Below are positions 23,623 to 34,275 of a stretch of DNA of 64,000 bases, piece after piece; positions within the stretch are counted from its first letter, which is position 1; the number at the start of each line of letters is the position of its first letter. A program made the position numbers and the translations under genes. This DNA is from Guadua angustifolia (taxonomy: Eukaryota > Streptophyta > Magnoliopsida > Poales > Poaceae), in contig CM070508.1 in the NCBI GenBank assembly GCA_036346375.1, forward strand, positions 39,886,862-39,950,861, read 5' to 3'. The notes under the pieces were generated by a model that searched no databases, was not told the DNA's origin, and saw nothing but the letters and a program-made list of their open reading frames with translations.

Positions 23623-24720
23623 GTGTGTGGGCCAGAGATAGACCGAAACAGTAATGGGCTAGGTCAATAGAAAGGAATTCGGCCTACCAGCGGATTAGAT
23701 TTTTAAGTTGCTTTTTAATTAATTTAATCACAGAAATAAAGTTTGAAGTTTTAAAAATTGTAAACCAACTTTGAAAATTAAGGGAATTTTTTAGAGGTAC
23801 TTTAGATTATTTAGAACTCAAAAAAATTATTTCCAAGCTTTGATCAAATTTTATTTAATTTTAAATTCAAAAGTAGCTACTGTAAAAATTAGGAAAACAT
23901 TTCCTTTAATACATGAAACCTTGAAAATAGCTCAAAAATTCAAAAATGCACATTTGGAAATACTTGAGTAGATTTTGGAGTTTTGGGATGTTACAATTTA
24001 CATCTCTCTCTTCGTACTATACGGCGTATCAATATTACTGAATATAATGGAACATATTCAAGTGCAAATTTTGTGGAGTTATCATCACATTCAACTCTTG
24101 CTATATATAGTAAAGGCATTCAAATCAACTCTTGCACTATATCATATATCATGATCTCGTTAATCGTCATCCAAATGAGCACAACATGTAAGATATTTCC
24201 AGGTAAAAAATGTGTGTACTGTCATCCAAATGAGTACAACATGTAAGTTCAACACGAACTGAATCAGCAGCACATTGACAGACCACCATGGTGAGCGAAC
24301 AGAGGAAGCACCAAGAGAAACATAGCGATATACATTGATGCAGGAAGCGTCGTTGGGACATTTAGCCGAACACCTTGTGGGCAGCAGAATAGAGAGGGAG
24401 GAGGAGGGCGTGCACAGCTATACCTCGGTCCTCCGGGGTGGAATGGCGTCGGTGCGGTGGCGGAGGAGGCGTCGGCGAGGTGACGTCGGCGCTGTGGCGG
24501 AGGAGGTGTCGGCGAGGTCGAGTGGCGCGGGGGTGGAGTGGCGCTGGGGCGATCGGTGGTGGAGGATGGCAACGACGTCGACGAGGACGGCGCACAGAGG
24601 AGGGCGAGACGATGGCGCAGGGTCTCGACGGAGGCGGCGGCGATGAGACAGAGGAGGTGATCGAGCGGGGACTTAGAAAATTTGGGGTGTGAGAGAGCGG
24701 GGGGAGTATAACTGTATAAA
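23623..24720. other. Remainder of LTR-like sequence, then unassigned GC-rich DNA
   Basis: 23631-23995 is the other part of the minus-strand LTR-like sequence beginning TGTAACATCCC. 24340-24700 is GC-rich and encodes low-complexity Pro/Ser/Arg frames on both strands. I see no domain there and do not call a gene. Confidence 0.35.
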
Positions 24721-24721
24721 G

Positions 24722-25005
24722 GGAATCCACTTGTACAAGCGGTTAGTATTACCAACTGCTTATAGAAATAAAAATTAGAAGCGGTTGGTATTACGAACCG
24801 CTTGTAGAAGTGCTCTACAAGCGGTTGATATTACTAACCGCTTGTAGAGCGCATGGTTGGGCGGGAGTGGGAAAGGACTTATACAAGCGGTTAGTGATAC
24901 CAACCGCTTGTAGATCACTTCTACAAGCGGTTAGTAATACCAACCGCTTGTAGAAGTAATCTATTCAAGAGGTTGGTAGTACGAACCGCTTGTAAAAGTG
25001 CCAAC
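24722..25005. repeat. CACTA left subterminal array of palindromes
   Basis: Six imperfect hairpins of about 33 bases, each of the form CTACAAGCGGTT-spacer-AACCGCTTGTAG, in about 290 bases. Such arrays bind the transposon's second protein in En/Spm elements (family knowledge). Confidence 0.85.
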
Positions 25006-25068
25006 CAGCTAATATTCAAAATAATGTGGTGCCCTTACTGGTTGGCATGAAATCTTCCTCCCCCTTGG

Positions 25069-25133
25069 CTAGCGCGTGGCGCTTGAGTGCGGGCTTGCTC
25101 GCGTGGTCGCGGGTTCGAGCCCCGCTCGTGCCC
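25069..25133 (+). other. tRNA-like segment (T-arm / B box)
   Basis: It contains GCGGGTTCGAGCCCCGC, a perfect 5-bp stem with a TTCGAGC loop as in a tRNA T-arm and pol III B box, about 40 bases after an A-box-like TGGCTAGCGCGTGG. No matching acceptor stem is seen, so it is not a functional tRNA gene. It may be a SINE or tRNA-derived fragment in the CACTA 3' region. Confidence 0.4.
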
Positions 25134-25144
25134 CTAGGCTTTCT

Positions 25145-25376
25145 TTATTTTTATGTTTACTGTTTTAAGATTTCTTTTTTATTTACTGTTTTACGATTTC
25201 TTTTTTTATTTACTGTTTTAAGATTGTTTTATTTCAGAATTTGTAAAAATGCTTTTAGCACTTTAGTTTCGTTTAAGAATTTGTAAAAATGCTGTTTCAG
25301 AATTTGTAAAAATGCTTTTAGCACTTTAGTTTCATTTCAGAATTTGTAAAAATGCTTTTAGCACTTTAGTTTCATT
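25145..25376. repeat. Two short AT-rich tandem arrays
   Basis: About three copies of a TTTACTGTTTTAAGATTTCTTT unit (25145-25233), then about three copies of a ~40-bp unit starting AGAATTTGTAAAAATGC (25236-25376). Confidence 0.8.
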
Positions 25377-25468
25377 CTAAATAAACACATAATACAGTAG
25401 AAGACCCGTGTTACATATACATAGTTCATACAGTAGTGGTACATCTTAAGTAGTCACGTACTTTGTCT

Positions 25469-27418
25469 TTACAAGTGTTCCTTCATTATGATCGCAATGT
25501 ATGAAAGGAGCACCACGTCTGTGTCATTCAGGAGGCTTATGTTGACATCCACAGCGAAAGGAGGGAGCTCGTCGAACTGACTATACTCTTCCTCATCTGT
25601 GACGTCCTCAACTCCAATAATCCTTCGTTTACCTTAGAGAACCACGTGTCGCTTTGGTTTACTACTACAATCTTTTTGCTTGTCCTTCTGCTTCTTAGGT
25701 TTGCTTGACATGTCCATTACGTAGAAGACCTGTCTCACATCGTTCGCAAGGACGAACGGTTCGCGCCTATAGCCGACTGCGTGAGGTCCACAATTGTCAT
25801 GCGTATTTGTCGACCTTCACGCCGCTTGAAGTCAGTTTGACCCATTGGCACTTAAATAGAGGGACCTTCAAAGGTCCATAGTCGAGCTCCCATATCTCTT
25901 CTATGAAACTATAATATGTATCCACCTTGCCTTTATTGTCTTCAGCGTCTATACGGACACCGCTATTCTAGTTAGTGCTCTTGTTATCCTGGGATCTGGT
26001 GTAGAATGTGTAACCATTTATCTCGTACCCCTTGAATGTGACGATTTCACTAGATGGTCCCTGAGCCAAGCGTTGCAACTGTTCATTGTCTGACCCTTTG
26101 AAAAGGATGTAGTTTTGTAACCAAGTACCGAAAGAATCCATGTGCTTCAGTGTTATCCAATCCTTAGACCTCCCTAGGAAATCACGGCGTAGAATACTCT
26201 TGTGCTCAAGGACATACAGGGCCACTACAGTTGATTGATTCAAAACCATCAAATGTGCTTGCTTAAATGTAAGAAGATCATTGCATGCAATTGCTTTCCT
26301 TCCTAGTGTCCCTTTTCCCTGTAGCCTCCTCTCATGGCGTGATATAGGGATGCCGATCGGATTTAGATCATTAATGTAATCTACACAAAACTCAATCACC
26401 TCCTCTGTCCCATAATCCTCGGCAATGCATCCTTCCAAACGAGAACACTTACAGACATACTTCTTTAGCACACTCATGTAACTCTCAAAAGGGAACATGT
26501 TGTGCAAATACACAGGTCTGAGAATACCTATCTCTTTGACAAGGTGAACAGTGAGATGAACCATAATATCAAAGAATGCAGGAGGAAAGATCATCTCAAG
26601 ACTAACTACACTTTGTACCATGTCATCCTGCAGCTTACTTAGTTTATCTAGGTCGATGACCTTCTATGAAACCGCGTTGAAAAAAGAACATAGTTTGTGA
26701 TTTTCCCCCGTACCCACTCGGGTAGTATGCCTCTCGCAGTCACTGGGAGCAACTGTGTCATTAACACAAGACAGTCATGGGATTTCATGTGTACGATTTT
26801 ATTCTCTTTCGTGTTTATGAGTCTCTTTACATTTGAGGAGTATCCGGAAGGGACCTTCACACTGTTCAGGCACTCTATCATGTTTTTTTTCTCTTCTTTG
26901 CTTAGAGTGTAGCTCGCAGGATGTAGGTAATGTTGTCCTTTCCTTCTCTTTTTCGGATGTAGGTCATTCCTCAGTTCCAAGAGTTTAAGATCCTTCCGAG
27001 CTTGCAGTTATCTTTCGATTTGTCGTACATATCTATGTACCCTAGTAGGTTCAAGCAGGCATTCTTTGTGATGTGCATGAAGTCAAGTGAGTGACGAACC
27101 TCCATGATTTCCTAATAAGGCAAGTTCCAAAATATTGACTTCTTCTTCCACATGGGTGCCTGACCATCCTCATTCTGCACATGTTTGCTTCCAAGACCCT
27201 TTCTGAATACTACTTTCAAATCTTTTACCATAACAAACACACATGGCCTACTACGATGCTGAGGCCTTGCACAAAAGTCTGGTTGCCCATTAAATTTCCT
27301 ACCTTTCTTCCGCAACGGGTGACTCGTAAGAAGAAACCTACGGTGACCCATGTACACAACCTTCTGAGAATTTTTCAAGTACATGTCGTTCGTTTCATCT
27401 AAGCACTGGATGCAGCCT
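25469..27418 (-). pseudogene. CACTA tnp2 transposase, C-terminal part
   Basis: Minus-strand pieces: from 27418, CLDETNDMYLKNSQKVVYMG and HRRFL; then RHSLDFMHITKNACLNLLG; the DUF4218-like 26980-26648 with HYLHPASYTLSKEEK and KSHDCLVLMTQLLP; 26621-25968 with VHLVKEIGILRPVYLHNMFP, FESYM and YVCKCSRLEG; then a DUF4216-like end with EEIWELDYGPLKVPLFKCQW and an acidic tail ending at 25469. Tnp2 transposase cuts and moves the element. Stops and frameshifts occur at several points (for example about 25790, 26630 and 27000). The 27418 edge is where the gypsy element entered. Confidence 0.88.
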
Positions 27419-28076
27419 TGATGAGGGCTAGGCATCCCTTGACCGGTCAGCGCACGGTCAGCAGGCCCCCGAGCTCGGGAGGCCCCGACCACGACCTGGG
27501 CGTATGCCGAGGCGGTCGACCTAGAGCGCGAATGACCCCAGGCACGGCTTCGCACGACCTTGAGCTCGGGTCGGATCTCGTTCATGCCAGAGTCCCCTTG
27601 GATTCCGGAACGTGCGTCTCCTTGGCGGTTACCAAGACGTGGGATCATGGGGAGTGAAGCAGGTGCACGCGACAAGTCCGAAACGGTTACCGCCAGCCCT
27701 CAATGCGCATGAAGACCATTATCCGAGAATACCTCCCGTCCGTTACAGGCGGGGAGGATATAAGGCTAAGGGTGCACAGCATGAGGGACAGGACATCAGA
27801 GTTCGAGCGCTAGACACGGCCATTGCTGAGCTTGAGCTGTAACACACCTCTGTATTCGAGAGTAACAAAGTCCATCGCCGCAAGGCAACTGGAGTAGAGC
27901 TATTACCTTCACAGGGGCTCGAACCAGTATAAACCCTCGTGTCACGCTCGTTGTCGCCTAGCTCCGACCTTCGGCACGTTGCGTTCTTTCCCTCGTTGAG
28001 CTAAGCTCTGCTCGGGTCCCAAGTCTCACTAACCCCCATTTTCATTTTCTGCGGTTGGCGATCCCAATCGTCGACA
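27419..28076 (+). repeat. 5' LTR of Tat-type element
   Basis: Starts TGATGAGGGCTAGG, ends ATCGTCGACA. A GGATATAAGG TATA-like box lies at about 27752. Confidence 0.92.
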
Positions 28077-28077
28077 G

Positions 28078-28095
28078 TTGGCGCCCACTGTGGGG
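28078..28095 (+). other. Primer-binding site
   Basis: TTGGCGCCCACTGTGGGG one base after the LTR end. The position and the GGCGCC core fit a gypsy PBS; I cannot name the tRNA. Confidence 0.65.
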
Positions 28096-28143
28096 CCCAA
28101 TAGCTTCGCTCATTCGCAGGAAAAGCACCAAGATCTTGGGAGC

Positions 28144-28758
28144 ATGGCGCGCTTCATTGACGGACATTCCCCGAGCGTGGGTTCTGGCGCGGACTCCGCG
28201 TCCCTGTTTTCGCCCTCACCACCGCCACGCAAGCCACATGTTTTGATGGCGGACAGTCATGGCGCGGACGCGGCCACGGACGGCCGTGACCCGCAGACCC
28301 CTGAGGAAGCTCGCCGGATGGTGCATGTCGTCATCAACCAAGCCATAACCGCCCTTCGGCGGGAGGACCAGGAGAAGGCCGGCACATCTTCTGGGCATCC
28401 CAGGCTTCCTCCTTCAGGAGAGCACCTCCGCGCTATCGCCCGGATCATGGTTGATCCCAATAGGGTGAGGTCGGAACTCTTTGGCCGAGCCCTGGCCGAA
28501 GAGCGAGCTTCCTGCCGAGAGGGGACGCTCTACAGGCGGAATGTTTCCGGCATTCTGACGCGTTGCATCTCTACGGAGGAGGGTAAGTACCTGTTAAATG
28601 ACATCCATTCGGGCCTCTGTGGAGTACATTCTTCGTACAGGACTATGGTCGGCAAGGCATTCCGTATGGGGTATTATTGGCCTTCGGCACTTCAGGATGC
28701 CCGTGATATTGTCCACACCTATCGAGCATGCCAGTTTCACGCCCGGAAGTCGCATTAA
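28144..28758 (+). CDS. Gag N-terminus fused in frame to integrase zinc-binding domain
   Basis: Open frame of 204 codons from ATG 28144 to TAA 28758. The N-terminal ~130 residues are low-complexity, Pro/Ser-rich and charged, and occupy the gag start position. From about CREGTLYRRNVSG the protein becomes the H2C2 domain of gypsy integrase: RCISTEEGKYLL, HSGLCGVH, GYYWPSALQDA and a CQ pair in which the first zinc Cys is replaced by Tyr (YRACQ). Everything between (rest of gag, protease, RT, RNase H) is deleted, yet the join keeps the frame. The stop falls just before the catalytic core. A translated product is unproven. Confidence 0.6.
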   Translation: MARFIDGHSPSVGSGADSASLFSPSPPPRKPHVLMADSHGADAATDGRDPQTPEEARRMVHVVINQAITALRREDQEKAGTSSGHPRLPPSGEHLRAIARIMVDPNRVRSELFGRALAEERASCREGTLYRRNVSGILTRCISTEEGKYLLNDIHSGLCGVHSSYRTMVGKAFRMGYYWPSALQDARDIVHTYRACQFHARKSH

Positions 28759-29642
28759 CCCGCATACGCGCTTCAGACCATCCCGCTTGCCTGGCCCTTC
28801 TCGACATGGGGGCTGGACATCCTCGGCCCTTTTCCTCTGGCGGTCGGGGCAAGAAGTTCCTGTTCGTTGCTGTTAACACCTTTACCAAGTGGATTGAAGT
28901 TGAGCCGGTCTCGACCATCACTGCTCGGGCGGCCGTCCGTTTCTTCCGCTTGTTCGTGGTCACCAGGTACGGGGTCCCATGCAAAATTATCACTGACAAT
29001 GGTACTCAGTTTACCAGTGAGTTATTCTAGGAGTTTTGCGAGGACCTCGGCATCAAGGTATGCTTTGCTTCAGTGGCTCACCCTCAGAGCAACGGAGCGG
29101 CGGAACGCACCAACGGACAAATCGTCCAGGGTGTCAAGAAACGAGTTGCAGATGAGCTCGAACGCTACGGCAAGACCTGGGTGGAAGAACTTTCCACCGT
29201 CTTATGTCTATTCGTACCACAGTCAGCCGAGCCATAGGGTCCACTCCCTTCCAGCTCGTGTTCGTGATCAAGCCGCCCTACCTCCCGAGGATTCTACTGG
29301 CTCTGCCAGGTCACTTTGGTCGACTGTGTCGACTTCGAGCATGAACGGTCTATCGACCTTACCTCGCAGAAGAAGTAAGATGTCGTGCACTGCTACGATC
29401 AACGCACTACCGCAAGCTCTTCGCAGACATGCGTCTCGGTCGACGACCTAGGAAGCTCCTTGTTGGGGACCTAGCCTCGAGACGGATTCAGGCTCGCCCA
29501 ACACCAACAAGCTATCCCTGATGGGAGGGCCCTATAAAGTCGTTTCAACAGATCGCGACGGGCTTACTGGCTAGCGATGCCCGATGGCAGAGAGCTCTCT
29601 AGCTCGTGGAACATAGATCAGCTTCGGAAGTTTTATGTGTAA
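28759..29642 (+). pseudogene. Tat-type integrase catalytic core and C-terminal part
   Basis: Read in two or more frames: AYALQTIPLAWPFSTWGLDI (first Asp), FVAVNTFTKWIEVEPV, KIITDNGTQFTSELF (second Asp) then a stop, AHPQSNGAAERTNGQIVQGV (catalytic Glu), YGKTWVEELSTVL, and finally QLRKFYV followed by the stop at about 29640. The catalytic D-D-E residues are all present but the frame is broken, by a shift near 28840 and by stops. It follows the fused gag-integrase frame directly and belongs to the same pol. Confidence 0.85.
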
Positions 29643-30394
29643 TTTCTATATCTTACTTTTCAGTAAAACTGTTCTTTTATTCTCGATCTTTACTTCTTTC
29701 CTTTGTTGACCATGCGCTGTAATTATTGTCTGAGACTTTTTCGAGCACGACCTTCGTGCACTGCGCACTCGCCCTTGGTCTGAGCGTCACGAGCTTAACG
29801 TTCGCCCCCAGTGGCCGAGCTAAACGTAAGCCGAATCTCTTCGCAAACCGGCTCCCCCTGTGCCCGGGCTCGAGCCAAAAGCCTCGCAGTTTTGACCATT
29901 GAGCAGTGCGCGCGGTCGTGGTCGTGATTCGAATGTTCGTCTGGATGAGACCATCTCTTTGTCGAGCTCGCTTTTGTCACATTCTTTCCCTGCGCACCTT
30001 TCCTCAACTCTACAGGTCGTGGCCATTTGCCTACGTCTACATCTTGTGCCCAAGGCCGGCGTCGCTCGACCTTGGACCCAACGGAGGCTGGATGAGGATA
30101 TCCTATCGGCGCTCGACCTAAAGGACATAACTAAGAGCGAGAAGGGCGACCTAAAGGACATAAAATATCCTCGGCTATGAATTTAAATCAAGACAAGATC
30201 TCTTTGTTCTCCAAAAGGAATCTAGCTCTGTTGGAACATTTTGTTTTAAGTGTTTTTTACAGGTCGACCGACGAGTTCATCTACAGATCGGCCATCTCGC
30301 GGGTGAGCTTCTCCTGCTTGAGCTCGGCTACCTTGGCTTTCAAGGTCGATAGCTCGCTCTGGTATTGGAGGGCTTCCTTGGAGGCATCCACAGC
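29643..30394. other. Spacer between pol and antisense gene
   Basis: About 750 bases after the pol end with no supported gene. On the minus strand it is the 3' flank of the antisense gene. Confidence 0.5.
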
Positions 30395-33209
30395 TTAGCG
30401 CCGTTCATCTTTGAGTTGGGCCAAGGCGCTCTTCGCCGCTTTGCTGGCACGCCCAAGTTTCTCTTCAAGCTCCAAGATTTTGGCCTCGAGCTCAGGGGAC
30501 GCCTTCGCCGTTGAAGACGCCCACTCCGCAGCGGCTTTCTCCAGCGCTTCGACCTTGGCCCGCTCGGCCTCGAGCGCCTTGGCCGACCACGCGCGCTCTT
30601 GCTCCACGGCCTTGTAGCCGAACTCGCGCTCGGAAGTCCTGGCCTGCTCAAGCTCGGCCGTGTGGGCCACCTCCTGCACCCTCATCGCCTGGCGCAGGTC
30701 GTTGAGCTCTTTGGTCTTCTGCTCGAGCTCACCCTGCTCGACCTCGATGGTCACGATGAACTTGAGCGCTTCGGCTTCCTCGCGCCTCCACCACGCCCAT
30801 GAGGCCCTCAAGACGACGGCGTGCTCTCAAGGCCTTCAGCCCTTGAGAGATGTTGCCAATCGCCTTCATGACAGGAAGAGTGGCGCAAAGTGAGAATAGA
30901 AACAAGGGAACTTCAACTGACATGCAGCAAGGTGCGCGTTGGGATCCTTACCTCACGAAGACAGGTCTCAAGGCTTGCGCGGGTGAATTATTCGCGCTCG
31001 TCAATGCGGTCACGGGAGATCTCCTCCTCGTCGACCTGCGCTTCTAGGCCGGAGCCGACCGCGACCACCCCCGACGTGCTTGGGCCAAGTCCCTCAGTCT
31101 CTGCCCCGGTAGCGACCTGGTGTCCGGTCGCCTCCCTTGGCGGGTTCAACTCACCGGCAGGAGGGAGGCAACAGTAGCGTTGGCCCCGACCTCCGTGGTC
31201 AGGGCTTCGCTCGCCTTCGGCATCGGGGGAGCGATAGCCGGATCTGCCGCGCGATCTCCCGCGGCGCGCTCGACCTCCGTGGCCTGGGGTGCTTCGACCA
31301 CAGCGCCCGATGTGGCGGCAGTTGGGCAGGTCTGCGGCACCTTTGCGGTGCGGTCATCTTCGGAGGTTAGTGGCGTCACGACCTCGGCGCCCGGAGCGAC
31401 CGTGGTTGGGGGAGCCTGGGGCGTCGCCACGATTGCGACCGTGGTGCTCTGGGTGCCTACCCCCGCATCGACCTCGGGAGGATCGGCAGCAGCGGCTGAG
31501 TCGTAGGCCTCACCGGTGTCGTAGTCCTCATTGATCGCGGGCTGGGTCTCCTCGGTTGAGTCGTCGAGCCCTTGGTCGAACCCGCCGACCGGGGCCCAGC
31601 TCGGGGGCCCAGAAGAAGTGCACGCCCAGCTCGAGGGGCGGCGCGGAGCCAGCACGAAGGAATCCTCCTCCTCGGACTCGGACTCGCCCTGGACAACAGC
31701 CATCGTCAAAACGGGCAAGTCTCGAGCGTGGGTGCTCAAGGTCTGCGATTAAGAACAGACGCTAAGCCCGAAAAACATGAAAGGGGCAGAGCGAACTGAA
31801 AAGCCAAGAACTTACATGGGTCGTCGGCCTCCGCCTTGACGAGGGTCGGCGTAGGTCTCGTTGCCCCGACGCCGCAGGGGCACTTCACTTTCGCGCTCCA
31901 CTGGCCTGGGGCCTCGGAGCTCGCGCCGGGTCCACGTCATCCACGGCGGGAGGCCTAGGGGCCCGGGTTTGGGCGCCCTGGGCCGGCTGGAGGGTCGAGG
32001 TCCTGGCAACGGCCGCCGCGCTCTGCTGCTGAAAAGAGGAGAACATATCAGGCATCAAGGGACGCGAGCAAAGGACCCAGGGGCTCGGCCATGAGAATCC
32101 TTACCGTGGCGCGGTCGCCCCACTCGATGTGAGGTTCCTTCGCCTCCTGGTGGTCTGCTCCGGTCGGGAGAGGCCTCTTCTTCCCCTTCTTGCTCTTGTC
32201 CCCGCCGGGCAGCGGGAGCATTCTCCTGGCTGTCTCGATCAGTTCTTGACGATCCTACGAGCATGCGAGGTTCAAGAAGGGCCTCATGGACACTCGAATT
32301 GAGTACTTGGTCGGGGCGGCCTACCTCGGCTTTGTGGCGCAGCACGTTCCTCGGCGCGGGCTCGTCGAGGGTGTAGTCGTGAGCGGCCTTCCCGAATATT
32401 TCGTTCATTCGGGCGGCGATCCAGGATTCTTTCGGTGCTGCTGAAAAGACCAAATCATCAAGAGGAACCAGGGACCAAATCCACAGCGAATCTTGGGGCA
32501 ATGCGACTTCACGGCCGCCTTCATGAGTCAGTCGTCACGACCTTGGATCTTGTAGAAGGGGTGCTCCCTCCTCCGCAGGGGGAACACCCGATTTCTCAAG
32601 AAGTCGTTGGCGATAGCCTGCCCGGTGAGGCCTCGCGTGGCGCAGACATGGATGGTCGCGATGGCCTCTTGATCATATTCCAGGTCGCCCGACTCTGGGG
32701 TCTCCTTCTTCCCGCTGAGGGGGGTACCCTCGAACTCACAGCGCCGCCCTCGCCCGCTTCAAGTAGAACCATCGCCGGACCACGGGCCAAGGAGTCATGA
32801 GTAGCGCTTTGGGGAAGGACCACAGAATTCCGCCCCGCCGGAAGTAGAGGCATCCGACCACGGGTCCTTCCTGTCGAAAAGCGAGAAGAAGCGGAGAAAG
32901 CGGCGAGGGGTGGGAAGGATTCTAAGGAACCCCTCGCATGTGTGAGAAGATGGAAAGCAGAAGAATGGAGTTGGGTACCAAATTGATCAACTGGATCTCG
33001 CATACGGTGGAACGTCTGCGAGAAACTCGCTCTCCGGCGTCCGCAGGCCGAAAAGCATGTATCGCTCGTCGGCCGACAAGCTCGCTGCCTCGAGGTCGCG
33101 GCTCGGTCTCCCCGTCCGGCGATCGCCACGACCATGGGTCCAGCACCCTGCTCTCAAGCTCTTTCATCCTCGTCACCGTCAGAGAGCTTTTCTCGAGCTT
33201 GGCCATGGC
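30395..33209 (-). pseudogene. Antisense multi-exon gene with gypsy-type transposon domain and coiled coil
   Basis: It starts at the minus-strand ATG at 33209 (MAKLEKSSL). Near 33080-32920 are YMLFGLRTPESEF, PPYARSS, a stop, then SIWYPTPFFCFPSSHMCEGF, the signature of the plant 'putative gypsy type transposon' domain (PF04195). Later exons are acidic and Pro/Ala-rich (31739-31146) and end in a coiled coil (30811-30395: EVEQGELEQKTKELNDLR, LEAKILELEEKLG). Candidate GT-AG introns on this strand: 32324-32255, 32104-32029 and 31815-31743, plus an acceptor at 32441 and a donor after a FTRASLETCLRE segment near 30955. Several stops and one shift show decay. Function is unknown. Confidence 0.65.
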
Positions 33210-33617
33210 GGTTGAGAGGGAGTTTTGGTCGGAGGAAGAAGGAGAGTTCAAGCAAGGGGTCAAAAGACTACGAAGAAGCGGAGAGTTCGGAGAAGTGGCG
33301 GCGGTCGCAAGCTTTATAAGACCGAGGTGCTACGGGCCGGCGGACTAAGGGCATCTCGGAGGGCGCGCCGGTCAGGTGATGCGACAGGAGCAATTTAAGG
33401 CTAAACGGCGGGATCGAGGTGTTGCGGACGGTTCCGCTGATCGGCCATACCGGAGTTTCGGAGATCAGGAGGCGCCAGATGTCGGTTCGTCACGGCCTGG
33501 CGTTATGTTTCCGTCTGACCTCGACCTCAAGCACGAAGGTTCCAAAAATCAACCCCGTCTGTGGAGGCTCAAGATCGGCCCGTGTTCCAGCCACGACCTT
33601 AAGCCTTAGGGGCTAGC

Positions 33618-34275
33618 TGACGAGGGCTGGGCATCCCTTGACCGGTCAACGCACGGTCAGTGGGCCCCCGAGCTCGGGAGGCCCCGACCACGACCTGGGT
33701 GTATGCCGAGGCGCTCGACCTAGAGCGTGAATGACCCCGGGCACAGCTTTGCACGACCTTGAGCTCAGGTCGGATCTCGTTCGTGCCGGAGTCCCCTTGG
33801 ATTCCGGAACGTGCGTCTCCTTGGTGGTTACCAAGACGTGGGATCGTGGGGAGTGAAGCAGGTGCATGCGACAAGTCCGGAACGGTTACCGCCAGCCCTC
33901 AATGCGCATGAAGACCATTACCCGGGAATACCTCCCGTCCGTTACAGGCGGGGAGGATATAAGGCTAAGGGTGCACAGCCTGAGGGATAGGACATCAGAG
34001 TTCGAGCGCTAGACACGGCCATTGCTGAGCTTGAGCTGTAACACACCTCTGTATTCGAGAGTAACAAAGTCCATCGCCGCAAGGCAACTGGAGTAGAGCT
34101 ATTACCTTCACAGGGGCTCGAACCAGTATAAACCCTCGTGTCACGCTCGTTGTCGCCTAGCTCCGACCTTCGGCACGTCGTGTTCTTTCCCTCGTTGAGC
34201 TAAGCTCTGCTCGGGTCCCAAGTCTCACTAACCCCTGTTTTCATTTTCTGCAGTTGGCGATCCCGATCGTCGACA
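33618..34275 (+). repeat. 3' LTR of Tat-type element
   Basis: Starts TGACGAGGGCTGGG, ends ATCGTCGACA, same length as the 5' LTR, followed by the target duplication AGCCT. Confidence 0.92.

Larger units (their letters stand above)
27419..34275 (+). mobile_element. Tat-type gypsy element, internally deleted, inserted in CACTA tnp2
   Basis: Two 658-bp LTRs (27419-28076 and 33618-34275) and perfect target duplications AGCCT (27414-27418 and 34276-34280). The interior has a PBS, a gag start fused to integrase, the rest of integrase, and then an antisense gene with a gypsy-type transposon domain. Extra antisense genes between pol and the 3' LTR are known in the Tat lineage, which supports that assignment. 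I count about 28 differences between the LTRs (about 4%), mostly transitions. At 1.3e-8 per site per year this suggests insertion roughly 1.6 million years ago (inference). Confidence 0.9.

Noticed and set aside
24264..24755. 163-codon minus-strand frame
   Set aside because: Low-complexity Pro/Ser/Arg sequence mirrored by open frames on the other strand; no conserved motif.
25069..25133. Functional tRNA gene
   Set aside because: Only the T-arm is convincing; no acceptor stem pairing could be found.
31120..31800. Plus-strand frames of 70-130 codons
   Set aside because: Shadows of the acidic, Pro/Ala-rich exon of the antisense gene.
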